Assembly (NCBI RefSeq): GCF_030813235.1
Contig: NZ_JAUSUB010000042.1
Location: 1-38,149 of the forward strand
Direction of reading: 5' to 3'
DNA length: 38,149 bases
Source: Cytobacillus purgationiresistens
Lineage (GTDB): Bacteria > Bacillota > Bacilli > Bacillales > Cytobacillaceae
The notes under the pieces were generated by a model, which ran no database searches, had not been told where the DNA came from, and saw only the letters and a list, made by a program, of their open reading frames with translations. This document shows, piece by piece, positions 1 to 8,100 of the stretch; the stretch's first letter is position 1, and every line of letters begins with the position of its first letter. The translations under genes and the position numbers were made by a program.

Positions 1-9
1 TTATCAGTT

Positions 10-15
10 CTCCTT
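10..15 (-). promoter_or_regulatory. Shine-Dalgarno site of a gene beyond the left edge
   Basis: The minus strand reads AAGGAG here, followed by AACTGATAA at the window edge. If the next two bases are TG, an ATG starts nine bases after the site. In Tn916-type elements the gene after orf14 is orf13 (TcpC/ConB-like), so this is probably its ribosome site. That identity is inference from gene order; no coding sequence is visible. Confidence 0.5.
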
Positions 16-19
16 AATA

Positions 20-40
20 GAAAACGATACTTTCGTTTTC
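20..40. repeat. Small perfect hairpin after the lysozyme gene
   Basis: GAAAACGA (20-27) pairs with TCGTTTTC (33-40) around a 5-nt loop. It lies between the stop of the cell-wall hydrolase and the next ribosome site. Read leftward it is followed by TCTATTAAGG, a poor T-tract, so it may be a weak terminator, a processing site or an mRNA stabiliser rather than a full terminator. Confidence 0.45.
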
Positions 41-65
41 AGATTTAAGTGCCTAACCTTTTCAG

Positions 66-683
66 TTAGAAACGTGTCGCACCATAAAACATATTTCCGT
101 AAAGATAACGCCAGCCGCCGTTTTTCTTTACGGCTACTGGATTTGTGTAAGTAACTTTACTGTCACCCGAACGTTCCCTCGCAAAGCTTTGTGCTAGTTC
201 AAAGCTGTATTGCGTTCCTCTTTTTGCGACATAATCAATAAAAGCACCACCATAGTTATAGGCTTGAATGACTGAATTGCCATCGACACCACTTGCTCCT
301 GCGGAACGTACTAAATCTGCAAAGTATTTTGTTCCTTGCTGAATCGATGCTTCGGTATCTAATGAATTGGGTGGAAGTCCCAATGATTCACTCGATTGCA
401 TCACGTCTGAGAGTTTCCCACCACTTTCGACTTGGATAATGGCAAGCAGAGTAGAGACATACTCACTAATGCCATATTCTTTCGCATACTTTTCTACCAT
501 TGGCCGATGTTTTAACACATCTGCTGACACCGATATACTACCTCTATCACCCATTAAATCATCGTTCCCTGTTGCATCGTCCTCATTGGAAATAAAAATC
601 GCTACAAATGCCAGTAGCCCAAACAAGGCAAGAAAGCCTAGTCCCCAAGCAAGTAATAGGATCTTTAATCTCATAACCTTCAT
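66..683 (-). CDS. CwlT/Orf14-like conjugation lysozyme, lacking the NlpC/P60 domain
   Basis: A 205-aa cell-wall hydrolase of the conjugation machine, expected to open the peptidoglycan for the mating channel. Residues about 8-32 are one hydrophobic anchor (LLLAWGLGFLALFGLLAFVA). Residues about 55-200 match the lysozyme-like domain at the N-terminus of Tn916 Orf14 and ICEBs1 CwlT: ISEYVSTLLAIIQVESGG with the likely catalytic Glu, then IQAYNYGGAFIDYVAKRG. Family members I know are about 330 aa and end in an NlpC/P60 endopeptidase domain; here translation stops at YGATRF just after the muramidase. GGAGG lies eight bases before the ATG, and that ATG overlaps the upstream stop (TGATG), so translation is coupled. 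The peptidase may be absent or encoded separately beyond the edge. Confidence 0.85.
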   Translation of the reverse strand: MKVMRLKILLLAWGLGFLALFGLLAFVAIFISNEDDATGNDDLMGDRGSISVSADVLKHRPMVEKYAKEYGISEYVSTLLAIIQVESGGKLSDVMQSSESLGLPPNSLDTEASIQQGTKYFADLVRSAGASGVDGNSVIQAYNYGGAFIDYVAKRGTQYSFELAQSFARERSGDSKVTYTNPVAVKKNGGWRYLYGNMFYGATRF

Positions 684-2863
684 CAGCGTTCCCTCCTACT
701 TGTATGCACGAAACGTTTGCTAATCTGTTTCTGCTTTGTACGCTTCAAAGGTTTAGAGGGACGCTTGATGACTTGCTGCCTGTTTTTTGGTAGAGAACGT
801 TCTTCATTTAGAGATGGCTGTGCTTTTTTGACAGGTTGTTTAGGCTCATCGGTATGAATCAAATCTTCTTTCCTGTTTAAACGTGATGGCTGTTGTTGTA
901 ATGTGGTCTGCTCGTTGTAATCCATTTTGGTGATAGGTCTTGTCTCTCGCGTTTGATAAATAATTGGTTTCTTTGATTTATTCTGATGGAAAGATTCATT
1001 GTTCCCCTGTGCAACTGGTCTCTCGTGAATGGCAGTATCACGAGAAGGGGTGCGCTTTTTTTCCAATGCCAGCCGTTTATTTTCAAGGTTTTGACGGTGG
1101 TTCGCTTTGCGTGTTACATTTACATGTTGCCTTTTTTCTTTTGCCTGCGCGATGCCTTCTTTAAAATCACGGGCAGGTTTTTTTAGTTGTTCCTTTCCTT
1201 GCATAACGGCATATTTGGTATTCGTAGGTAAATCTTGTAGTTGTTCTTTACGGTGCTCTATATTCGCACGGAACTGACTTTTTGCACCAAGCACCTTCCC
1301 TGTTACTTGACCGATTTTCTGGCTCAATGAAGTTGGTTTTAGACTATCATTTGTACGTTGCTTATCCTTTGTTGCGGCTGACGTTAGCCGTTGTAATGGT
1401 CGGATAGGAAGAGAGGAACCCTTTGTTTGCTTTGACTTGCCAACCATCGCTCCAACTGTTGCACCAGCCGTAGCGCCTGCAAATGTTCGTCCAATTGAGC
1501 GTTGTAATCGACGACTACCACTGTTGAACATTCGGTAAGGACGGCGTATGACTTTACGTCCAACATTTTGAGAATCATTACTTTGCAAGTTAAACATGCT
1601 CATGATGTCACCAAGTTTCATGTAAATGCCTGCAAATGTCACAATCTGTAAGAAGGCAATCAAGAAAAATGGATAGCTCATCGTTAAACCGTAAAGCATG
1701 GATGAGATGCTAAAAGCAGCTGTAATAATCAAGGTGATGCCGGCTCGTAACATAATCACATTAAATAGTTTCATAATCGCCTGTTTTCCCATGTTTTCAA
1801 AAGTAGGTATCATGGAAAGTAAAAAACTAATAGGCAGAAACATCGCATAGATAATAAACAGAATTTGTGAGAAAATCATGATCCCTGAGAGAAGAAATAC
1901 GAAAATCGAAATCCCGATATTAAACAGAAATAAAAAGAAGACCATTCCTAAGCGAGTAGTGGTCTTCGTAATCGTTAAGTTTTTATTGTCATGGTCTTCG
2001 ATTTCCGCTTTGACGGCATTCTCACGGTCTTTCCCGTTATTTGCATCAGGACTGATGGAGACCAAGGTTTCAACACGGTCTTCACCAATCGTTTCTTTAT
2101 CCGAATCATCAAACTGTAATAACATCCATGGCTGCTCTACTTGAATGGAAAAGAGGTTATTCCGTATCAGATCAACACTGTCTTTTCCTTGACTATCAGA
2201 GTTAGGCATCAAGATTTTGGTTCCTAAGTCTAAACTTGCTTGACTAATATCAGCGGAAAAGTCATTAACTTTCGTGATATACGTTGGAGCATAGGCAATA
2301 AAGGAAGCAGACAGAATAAACACCACTAAAAAATTGAGGATCGCACGAATCGCTTTCGTCGTTTCTCGTTTCATTAACCCTGTATACGCCACGTAAATTC
2401 CAATTACTAAAATGAAAAGAAGGAGGAAGCCCACATAAAAGCCAGAACTGCTAAAGCCACTTGCGGTAATTCCAGCCAATGTTTGCATGTTTTTCCCGAT
2501 AGCTTCTGCCGTTTGTGAAATGAAATCGAGTGAATAGGCTTGTTGAATTAAGTAGCCTGTCGCATTAGACAAATACAGGCTAATAATCCAGATAAAATTC
2601 GTAATCGTATACAACCCATACATAACCTGCTTTCCGATCCCATCTGTCCAATTCCAAGGTAACCACTCCCAACCTGTATCAATATAAAAATCGAGTTGAT
2701 AATGTTCGAGAGGATACTTAGAAAAAAGATTGTCTTCAGATACCGTATCATCAACTAATCCAGCTGCTTGTGCAAATGTACCAAGCAAAAGAAGCAACAA
2801 AAAAACAGCGGCACTAATGGGTACCACCGTCATGACTATCTTTTTCAATTTTTGTTTGTTCAC
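683..2863 (-). CDS. orf15: VirB6/TcpH-like conjugation membrane protein (Tn916 Orf15 family)
   Basis: A 726-aa polytopic protein expected to form the inner-membrane channel of the type IV secretion apparatus. The first 400 or so residues hold a signal-like N-terminus (VVPISAAVFLLLLLLG) and several membrane helices, including GFYVGFLLLFILVIGIYVAY, VFFLFLFNIGISIFVFLL and FFLIAFLQIVTFAGIYM. A Gly/Ala-rich stretch (FAGATAGATVGAMVG) follows, then a long basic Lys/Arg/Gln-rich cytoplasmic tail. Length and order match Tn916 orf15 and ICEBs1 conG. I start it at GTG 2863: GAGGTGA sits just upstream, overlapping the stop of the VirB4 gene. Longer in-frame starts lie inside that gene and lack a ribosome site. 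Confidence 0.9.
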   Translation of the reverse strand: MNKQKLKKIVMTVVPISAAVFLLLLLLGTFAQAAGLVDDTVSEDNLFSKYPLEHYQLDFYIDTGWEWLPWNWTDGIGKQVMYGLYTITNFIWIISLYLSNATGYLIQQAYSLDFISQTAEAIGKNMQTLAGITASGFSSSGFYVGFLLLFILVIGIYVAYTGLMKRETTKAIRAILNFLVVFILSASFIAYAPTYITKVNDFSADISQASLDLGTKILMPNSDSQGKDSVDLIRNNLFSIQVEQPWMLLQFDDSDKETIGEDRVETLVSISPDANNGKDRENAVKAEIEDHDNKNLTITKTTTRLGMVFFLFLFNIGISIFVFLLSGIMIFSQILFIIYAMFLPISFLLSMIPTFENMGKQAIMKLFNVIMLRAGITLIITAAFSISSMLYGLTMSYPFFLIAFLQIVTFAGIYMKLGDIMSMFNLQSNDSQNVGRKVIRRPYRMFNSGSRRLQRSIGRTFAGATAGATVGAMVGKSKQTKGSSLPIRPLQRLTSAATKDKQRTNDSLKPTSLSQKIGQVTGKVLGAKSQFRANIEHRKEQLQDLPTNTKYAVMQGKEQLKKPARDFKEGIAQAKEKRQHVNVTRKANHRQNLENKRLALEKKRTPSRDTAIHERPVAQGNNESFHQNKSKKPIIYQTRETRPITKMDYNEQTTLQQQPSRLNRKEDLIHTDEPKQPVKKAQPSLNEERSLPKNRQQVIKRPSKPLKRTKQKQISKRFVHTSRRER

Positions 2864-2867
2864 ATCG

Positions 2868-5321
2868 TCACCTCGTTTCATTCTCCTTGATAGGTGGTCG
2901 AGTATCAAAAGCATCGAATAAATCTTCAAAGACAGGATGGACTTGAATAATTCCAACACGCCCATACAAATCTTGAATTAAACATTGACCGTTTTCCAGT
3001 TCCCGAAGTCTTCTTTGATTCCCTTCATCTTCTTTATCTACTCCAAAAAATTCAAGTGTCTTTTTTATTTCATTTATATCCCTAGAGCGAAAAGCAAACT
3101 TCACACCGATATTATTTTTTAGTTTTTCATCGGTTAGATCATCTGCATTTTGTGTGACGAAGTACACCCCCGCATTCATCGCACGCCCTGCTCGCACTAA
3201 TTTGTTTGAGAGTGTTTTCCCTTGTGCCACTTGCAAGAATGACCAAGCTTCGTCTAAATCTACTATTTTGAATACACTCCGATCCGAATGGATAAAATCC
3301 AATGCAAAGGTAGAAATGACGATGAGCATAGCGACACTAAGTAACTCCATCGTCGTATATTCTTCAAAGCTTGTTTCTGCATCTGGTAACACTAAATCCG
3401 CCACTTGAATGATATTTAATTGTTTTTCTAAGCTAATCGAGTTTTTCACGGTTCCATCTGAAAACAGAAGGTGGGCAAAGTCATAGTCGGTAAAACTTTC
3501 GATATGGTCAGCGATAGGACCAGCTAATGGATTAGGGTCACTTCTTAGTTCATGAATGACAAGAGTTAAACCACGTTCCTCCTGTTGACTGACGGCTCGA
3601 ATCGCTCTTCTTAACACAGGAAATTTCTCACCATCACGACTTGATATGCCTGTAAGAAAAGTGAGTATATCAATCGCAAGACTTTCCGAATCCTTTTTCT
3701 TTTTCATAATGACATACGGGTCAAGCAATCCTTTATTGTGATCATCACTTGTTAAATTCACAATATTTATTTCATGGGCCATTTCAGGCAATGTCTTTTT
3801 CCAGTTTCCTCGTTCTGCCTTTGGGTCAACAATGAGAGCCTGACCACCAAAGAGAACCGCATAATAGACAAGCAGATTATTACTAAAAGATTTCCCGCCA
3901 CCAAGTGAACCTAAGAAAGCAGAAGCTAACGCATTGGTGACCGAACCTTTTACACCTTGGCTGGCAAGACTTGGATTCAAATAGACATTACGTCCAGTAT
4001 CCAGGTTATAGCCGATGTATATTCCTTCTGTTTCTCCAAGCATTTGTGTTGCACCAAATCCAAGTCCTGCTAAAAAATCAGAGGTCACGTACTGAATATA
4101 GTCATTCATATAACGTTTACTGGCGGGAATAAATTCCCCATGTAAACCGGCCATATCCCCGAATGGGCGAACGAGTTTTACGTTTAAGTCATCGTAAAAA
4201 TCCTTCACTTCATTACAACGCTGTTTCAGTTCATCTTGGGTAGAAGCAGACACTCGAATGACATAACTTAACTTATACATCGATTCTTTACTCTGATCGA
4301 GGACATCTTCCAGTTCATTCACCTGTTCTAAAGCTTCCAACACATTATTACCCGTTTCATTATCAGATTCCCATGCATGATTATCTAAGTCTTTGAGTTC
4401 TTTTTTCTTATTCCGCACCGTAGATAAGGCTTTTTTGTTGGTGACTATTTCCACATTCATGGAAGTATCAATCGGAAAATCGAATTGTTGTTGTTGATAA
4501 TAAAAGATTTCATCCGATGGAAACTCAAGATCACCAACAATGGAATTAATCGTAAAGTAAGCCACATGAGTGGTTTGTTCTTCCTGCTCAATTTTTAAAT
4601 AACGTTGATTTTCTTTAATCAGACAACGTGTTGGTTTAATGATGTCATAACGTTTGACTAAAGTTTCCTTTTTTAATTTTTTTTGCGGGAGAATATAATC
4701 ATACTCTTCATAAGCAATTCCCGATTGGCCATGAAGATGTTCAATTAGATAACCAAAGTCATTTTTATTTAAAGGACGTATTTTAAAACGTCTTGAAATT
4801 TTGTTTTGTAATAAAGACTCCATTTTAAGGAAACGTCTAATTTCATCATGCGGCATGGAAACAAAATCGCCCATCAGATGATGATTCACATCGCGGACAA
4901 AAGAAGAAAGCGAATTTTTAATGGAATTCCCAATTGATTTCATACTGACTTCTTCTTCATTCAGCAACAGCTTAAAACCGATAAAGAAACGATAGTCTAC
5001 TTGATATTCACCAATCATGGAAACAAGTGCTTCTGTTTGGTCGTCAATGCGTTCATAAGCAACCTCTTGTAATCGTCCTGTCACTAACTCTTTACTTCGT
5101 TCCTGCGTTGATCGGATACTACTTGCGGTACTAATCTGTAAAGCATGAATTTTACCGTCTTGATTTTGCGCAATCAACTGACGAAAGTGATCATGTACCT
5201 GCATTTTTTCTTCTGGTGAGAGAAAGGAATAGTTATAGGGAAGTAACTCATAGTAGGCAAAACATTCCCCATCATGGTTAAAGACAAGATTATTTTCCAT
5301 GTATTTAATCGGATAGCGCAT
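2868..5321 (-). CDS. orf16: VirB4-type conjugation ATPase (Tn916 Orf16 / ConE / TcpF family)
   Basis: An 817-aa cytoplasmic ATPase that powers assembly or substrate transfer of the mating channel. The Walker A region reads FLGSLGGGKSFSNNLL near residue 470. Walker B is the hydrophobic run ending VDLDEAWSFL, followed by the VirB4-typical motif YFVTQNADDL near residue 730. The N-terminal half (about 1-400) corresponds to the channel-docking domain. AAGGAG lies eight bases before ATG 5321; an upstream GTG at 5330 is inside that ribosome site and is rejected. The start overlaps the end of orf17 by 17 nt, and the stop lies four bases before the orf15 GTG, so the three genes form one tightly coupled block. 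Confidence 0.95.
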   Translation of the reverse strand: MRYPIKYMENNLVFNHDGECFAYYELLPYNYSFLSPEEKMQVHDHFRQLIAQNQDGKIHALQISTASSIRSTQERSKELVTGRLQEVAYERIDDQTEALVSMIGEYQVDYRFFIGFKLLLNEEEVSMKSIGNSIKNSLSSFVRDVNHHLMGDFVSMPHDEIRRFLKMESLLQNKISRRFKIRPLNKNDFGYLIEHLHGQSGIAYEEYDYILPQKKLKKETLVKRYDIIKPTRCLIKENQRYLKIEQEEQTTHVAYFTINSIVGDLEFPSDEIFYYQQQQFDFPIDTSMNVEIVTNKKALSTVRNKKKELKDLDNHAWESDNETGNNVLEALEQVNELEDVLDQSKESMYKLSYVIRVSASTQDELKQRCNEVKDFYDDLNVKLVRPFGDMAGLHGEFIPASKRYMNDYIQYVTSDFLAGLGFGATQMLGETEGIYIGYNLDTGRNVYLNPSLASQGVKGSVTNALASAFLGSLGGGKSFSNNLLVYYAVLFGGQALIVDPKAERGNWKKTLPEMAHEINIVNLTSDDHNKGLLDPYVIMKKKKDSESLAIDILTFLTGISSRDGEKFPVLRRAIRAVSQQEERGLTLVIHELRSDPNPLAGPIADHIESFTDYDFAHLLFSDGTVKNSISLEKQLNIIQVADLVLPDAETSFEEYTTMELLSVAMLIVISTFALDFIHSDRSVFKIVDLDEAWSFLQVAQGKTLSNKLVRAGRAMNAGVYFVTQNADDLTDEKLKNNIGVKFAFRSRDINEIKKTLEFFGVDKEDEGNQRRLRELENGQCLIQDLYGRVGIIQVHPVFEDLFDAFDTRPPIKENETR

Positions 5322-5697
5322 GCAATTCACTCCTTACAGCTGTCATGTTTTCATTTACCTTCACACGTTTTAGTTTGACGGGTTTACCTGCATAGATGAT
5401 TTTGGACCGGAACAAATAAGTCAATACGGACTTGAGAAAGCTATACGGTTTTTTGCCATCAAATGTTTTCTGGCTCATAAACCATGTCAAACCAACTGGT
5501 ATTCCGACATATTTTAATAACGCCCCATCGATCAAAGAAAGTGGAGGAAGATTTCCTAATAACATGACGACTAAGAGTGAAAGTACAAACCATGACATTT
5601 GATTGAATGTTACGGGAAAAGGCAAACGAAAATCATTAATGGCATAAATCACTTTTTCGACTGACCAAATACGGGTATAGCTTTTAAGTTTTTTCAT
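5305..5697 (-). CDS. orf17: TcpE-family conjugal transfer protein (Tn916 Orf17 / ConD)
   Basis: A 130-aa protein with two close hydrophobic helices (SWFVLSLLVVMLLGNLP and LLKYVGIPVGLTWFMS) and a basic C-terminal half (FRSKIIYAGKPVKLKRVKV). This is the layout of TcpE/ConD, a small inner-membrane part of Gram-positive mating channels. It is preceded by a terminator hairpin at 5724-5753, so it needs read-through or its own promoter; GGATG lies ahead of the ATG. Position directly before the VirB4 ATPase is conserved with Tn916. Confidence 0.88.
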   Translation of the reverse strand: MKKLKSYTRIWSVEKVIYAINDFRLPFPVTFNQMSWFVLSLLVVMLLGNLPPLSLIDGALLKYVGIPVGLTWFMSQKTFDGKKPYSFLKSVLTYLFRSKIIYAGKPVKLKRVKVNENMTAVRSELHALSD

Positions 5698-5723
5698 ATA
5701 AAATCATCCTTTCGTATATAGAA

Positions 5724-5753
5724 AAGCAGCCTGTACGAGAACAAGCTGCTTTC
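5724..5753 (-). terminator. Hairpin between ardA and orf17
   Basis: AAAGCAGC (5724-5731) pairs with GCTGCTTT (5746-5753). On the minus strand the stem is followed by TTTCTATATA. It sits immediately after the ardA stop, so it may end or reduce transcription before the channel genes. The T-tract is short, which would allow partial read-through. Confidence 0.6.
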
Positions 5754-5756
5754 CAC

Positions 5757-6257
5757 TTACTGCGTATATTCAAATACACCATTTGACGTAATTAGAAAAC
5801 TACCCTCAATTTCTAGATCACGCCCAAAAGCTTCATAATCAAAATAGTTTTGTAGATTAGCGGGGACTTCCCCCAACATTCCTGTTTCTTCTACCAACAC
5901 TCTTGCGACATCTGCCATATTCTCACAATCTGGATAATACATAATATCATCTTGGTGTTCCAGTAATTCTTCTACACTATTAAACCAATAGCTTTGCACT
6001 TCAGAAAGAGAATCATAAAGCGGTGTACCTTCAATTTCTGCCACCATGGCACATAAACGGTTCACTTCTGAAATGAGCGTATATTCACCGATTTCAAAGG
6101 GAAGTTCGTAATCGAATATTGCATATTCTTCATACTCTCCGTTCAAACCGATGCGCTCTTTCACTTGCTCAAAATCAATAGGTGGTGAAAACCATGCACC
6201 ATTAACTTCCCCTTCATTGTATTTGCCAAGATTCGTTATGAAAACTTGCATTTTCAT
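5757..6257 (-). CDS. ardA: Antirestriction protein ArdA (Tn916 Orf18)
   Basis: A 166-aa, strongly acidic protein, the same length as Tn916 Orf18. ArdA proteins mimic about 42 bp of bent B-form DNA and block type I restriction enzymes when the element enters a new host. Visible family features are the start MQVFITNLGKYNEGEVNGAW, the block IGLNGEYEEYAIFDYE, and the end FDYEAFGRDLEIEGSFLIT. It lies between orf19 and orf17 as in Tn916 and is bracketed by hairpins on both sides, so it may be a separately adjusted unit within the operon. AAGGATGTGAG precedes the ATG by five bases. Confidence 0.95.
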   Translation of the reverse strand: MKMQVFITNLGKYNEGEVNGAWFSPPIDFEQVKERIGLNGEYEEYAIFDYELPFEIGEYTLISEVNRLCAMVAEIEGTPLYDSLSEVQSYWFNSVEELLEHQDDIMYYPDCENMADVARVLVEETGMLGEVPANLQNYFDYEAFGRDLEIEGSFLITSNGVFEYTQ

Positions 6258-6291
6258 AAAAACTCACATCCTTTTTTATTAAAAATGGCCA

Positions 6292-6320
6292 TAAAAAAAG
6301 CAGCAGCTTATGATCTGCTG
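6292..6320 (-). terminator. Intrinsic terminator/attenuator between orf19 and ardA
   Basis: CAGCAG (6301-6306) pairs with CTGCTG (6315-6320), and on the minus strand the stem is followed by a C and TTTTTTTAT. This is a good rho-independent terminator shape placed after orf19 and before ardA. It would make transcription into ardA and the channel genes depend on read-through. Confidence 0.65.
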
Positions 6321-6423
6321 ACACACAAAATAGACTTGTTAATCCTTACCGCACTACCGTTTGGTTCACCATTTTTTTGCAGAACATAAGAAGACCACTT
6401 ATCTTCCACAAAAAACGGTACAA

Positions 6424-6645
6424 TTAAGCCCCTATGATTCGATTAAATAGGTTTAACAATACATCTTTCACACCGGCCGCATTAAAGACTAATCCTACTG
6501 CAACCAACGCAATAATTAAAAAGCCAATCAGCTTGGAAAACTCCCGTTTAAAGCCTAAATAAATTCCAATCACAACAATAGCCATCAATACTAAGGATTG
6601 CGCATTACTAAGAAACCAATTGTACAAATTTTGCCCAAAGTTCAT
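6424..6645 (-). CDS. orf19: Small membrane protein, Tn916 Orf19 family
   Basis: A 73-aa protein. The start is placed at ATG 6645 because AAGGGAG lies eight bases upstream; this also gives the length I recall for Tn916 Orf19. Two hydrophobic segments (LVLMAIVVIGIYLGF and LIGFLIIALVAVGLVF) are separated by a short basic loop KREFSK. It is thought to be a small mating-channel component (TcpD/ConC-like position). It follows mobT closely and precedes ardA, as in Tn916. Confidence 0.85.
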   Translation of the reverse strand: MNFGQNLYNWFLSNAQSLVLMAIVVIGIYLGFKREFSKLIGFLIIALVAVGLVFNAAGVKDVLLNLFNRIIGA

Positions 6646-6670
6646 TTGGATTTCTCCCTTCATTCGTTAC

Positions 6671-7873
6671 TCATTCATTATCTGCCAGTGGTTGGATCAC
6701 TTTCTCGATAGGGATGGTTTGTTGCATGAGTATCTTTTGATGACGTTCGGATAACTCTACCTGTTCCAACATATCCTTGATTACACTGGTTTGATTGAGT
6801 TCATCTATTTTTGTCGCCAGTTTCCAAGTAGGGGCAACTTGACGTGCCAGCCATCTTAGTGATTTTTCAAACGTATAAGGTTCAGGCTTTGTTGTTAAAG
6901 AAATTTTTCTATTCACGCCTAAATCAATAAATCGTTGCCATTCTTTATTGATTTCCCAACTGCTGCGACGCTTTTTCTCGTCTTTGTCAACAAAACGAAT
7001 ATACCGATTAATAATGGAAAAAGCAGTCCATCCAGCGTCTTCATACATCATTAAATCCACAACCGCATGGTAAGCACGATCATTCTTTAAACGAATTTCA
7101 AAACGGTTTTTCACGTCTGTATCTTCGAGTGATGTTCCATGTTTCACGTATTGTTCATAATCCTTTTCATACGCGCAGAAGTACACGTCACTTTTTAAAG
7201 AACCAATATATAACGTATTTCCCATGTCAGGCTTGTCTTCACTCTGTACAAGTTCACCAGAACGATAACTTTTGAAACTACGAAAAACAGAGATACATTC
7301 TTCATTTCGGCATTTGTTAGTTAAAAACGGAATATCCAATACACCTGTCTTATCGTTTATCGCAAGATCAATTCGCTTAAAAACCCCGCCATCACGAAAT
7401 ACGTCCATAAATAAGTCAAACCATGTCCGTTGCTGGGCTAATAAGAAATTCTCAAATTGTCTGCATCCTTTTCCTTTAAGTTCGAGTAAACAACCTTTAT
7501 CTTCATCGGGTGAAACCATGACGACTATATCGCCAAAAACGTATTGTTCCATATAGGAGTAAAACGCATAATCTTCATGTAACATGTACTCCATTTTAAG
7601 TTTCAAAATATTTTCAATGACAGGCTTCGGATTTGTTGTTAAAAATCGAATCCGAACATAATCAAACAAGATTTCCAGTGGAGCATTTGGATTAAATTGC
7701 TCTAAAATATCGAACAAGGTATTTTTTAGTGAATCGGAGGGAATCACTTTTCCTGTTTCAATTTCACTAATATATTGTCTTGAAATGCCAATATGAACAG
7801 CCAGTTTATTTTGAGACACACCGTATTCCAATCGTTTTTCTTTTAATTGTTGATACCAGGTTTCTTGATTCAT
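6671..7873 (-). CDS. mobT: MobT relaxase / Rep_trans-type initiator (Tn916 Orf20, NicK-like)
   Basis: A 400-aa protein that nicks oriT and starts rolling-circle processing of the element for transfer and for plasmid-like replication. Residues about 8-60 are an Xre-type helix-turn-helix (KRLEYGVSQNKLAVHIGISR), followed by the Rep_trans fold with the signature FKRIDLAIND near residue 170. Such an N-terminal HTH is typical of MobT of Tn916 and absent from ICEBs1 NicK, as far as I recall. ATG 7873 has GGAGG seven bases upstream; the ATG six bases earlier is too close to that site. The oriT candidate lies about 130 bp upstream. Confidence 0.93.
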   Translation of the reverse strand: MNQETWYQQLKEKRLEYGVSQNKLAVHIGISRQYISEIETGKVIPSDSLKNTLFDILEQFNPNAPLEILFDYVRIRFLTTNPKPVIENILKLKMEYMLHEDYAFYSYMEQYVFGDIVVMVSPDEDKGCLLELKGKGCRQFENFLLAQQRTWFDLFMDVFRDGGVFKRIDLAINDKTGVLDIPFLTNKCRNEECISVFRSFKSYRSGELVQSEDKPDMGNTLYIGSLKSDVYFCAYEKDYEQYVKHGTSLEDTDVKNRFEIRLKNDRAYHAVVDLMMYEDAGWTAFSIINRYIRFVDKDEKKRRSSWEINKEWQRFIDLGVNRKISLTTKPEPYTFEKSLRWLARQVAPTWKLATKIDELNQTSVIKDMLEQVELSERHQKILMQQTIPIEKVIQPLADNE

Positions 7874-7892
7874 GTGCATTCCTCCAAACTCA

Positions 7893-7932
7893 AAGAAGAT
7901 GTCAACTAAAGGTTAAAAGCTGACATCTTCTT
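7893..7932. repeat. 12-bp inverted repeat between mobT and oriT
   Basis: AAGAAGATGTCA (7893-7904) pairs perfectly with TGACATCTTCTT (7921-7932) across a 16-base loop. It lies in the mobT leader. It could be an mRNA attenuator, or a single-stranded DNA structure recognised during transfer (accessory relaxase site or single-strand origin). The T-tract on the minus side (TTTGAGTTT) is too poor for a standard terminator. Confidence 0.6.
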
Positions 7933-7999
7933 CATATGCTCCAAACCGTTGTACCATCAGGTGTTATGGGCTTTTGGAACAGTTTCTTATTGTTTTTCT

Positions 8000-8023
8000 A
8001 CCCCCCTGTTAGAAATGGGGGGT
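8000..8023 (-). other. oriT: oriT core (24-bp inverted repeat)
   Basis: ACCCCCC (8000-8006) and GGGGGGT (8017-8023) flank TGTTAGAAAT. On the minus strand the right half reads CTAACAGGGGGGT, which to my memory is identical to the matching half of the 24-bp ICEBs1 oriT; only the loop differs. Its place between orf21 and orf20 is where Tn916 oriT maps. The MobT encoded next door is the expected nicking enzyme. The exact nick position cannot be read directly. Confidence 0.85.
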
Positions 8024-8027
8024 TAAA

Positions 8028-8095
8028 GCGTGGCTGTCGCCACGCAGGCTTAGCCCAGCGCAGCGGCTTTCGCTTCGCACGCCGCAGCACTGGGC
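8028..8095. repeat. Two GC-rich hairpins beside oriT
   Basis: GCGTGGC (8028-8034) pairs with GCCACGC (8039-8045) over a 4-base loop. GCCCAGCGCAGCGGC (8053-8067) pairs with GCCGCAGCACTGGGC (8081-8095) with two mismatches. They fill the gap between the tcpA stop and the oriT repeat and are far more GC-rich than everything around them. Likely roles are an extended oriT, a single-strand origin, or a transcription terminator for the upstream genes. There is no T-tract, which argues against a simple terminator. Confidence 0.6.
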
Positions 8096-8100
8096 AGCCT

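Noticed and set aside
2868..2965. Longer N-terminus of the VirB6-like protein
   Set aside because: The extension lies inside the VirB4 gene and lacks a ribosome site; GTG 2863 has a good one.
6340..6423. Small protein after orf19 (FVEDKWSSYVLQKNGEPKR)
   Set aside because: It looks protein-like but has no start codon with a ribosome site and is only about 25 codons long; probably chance.
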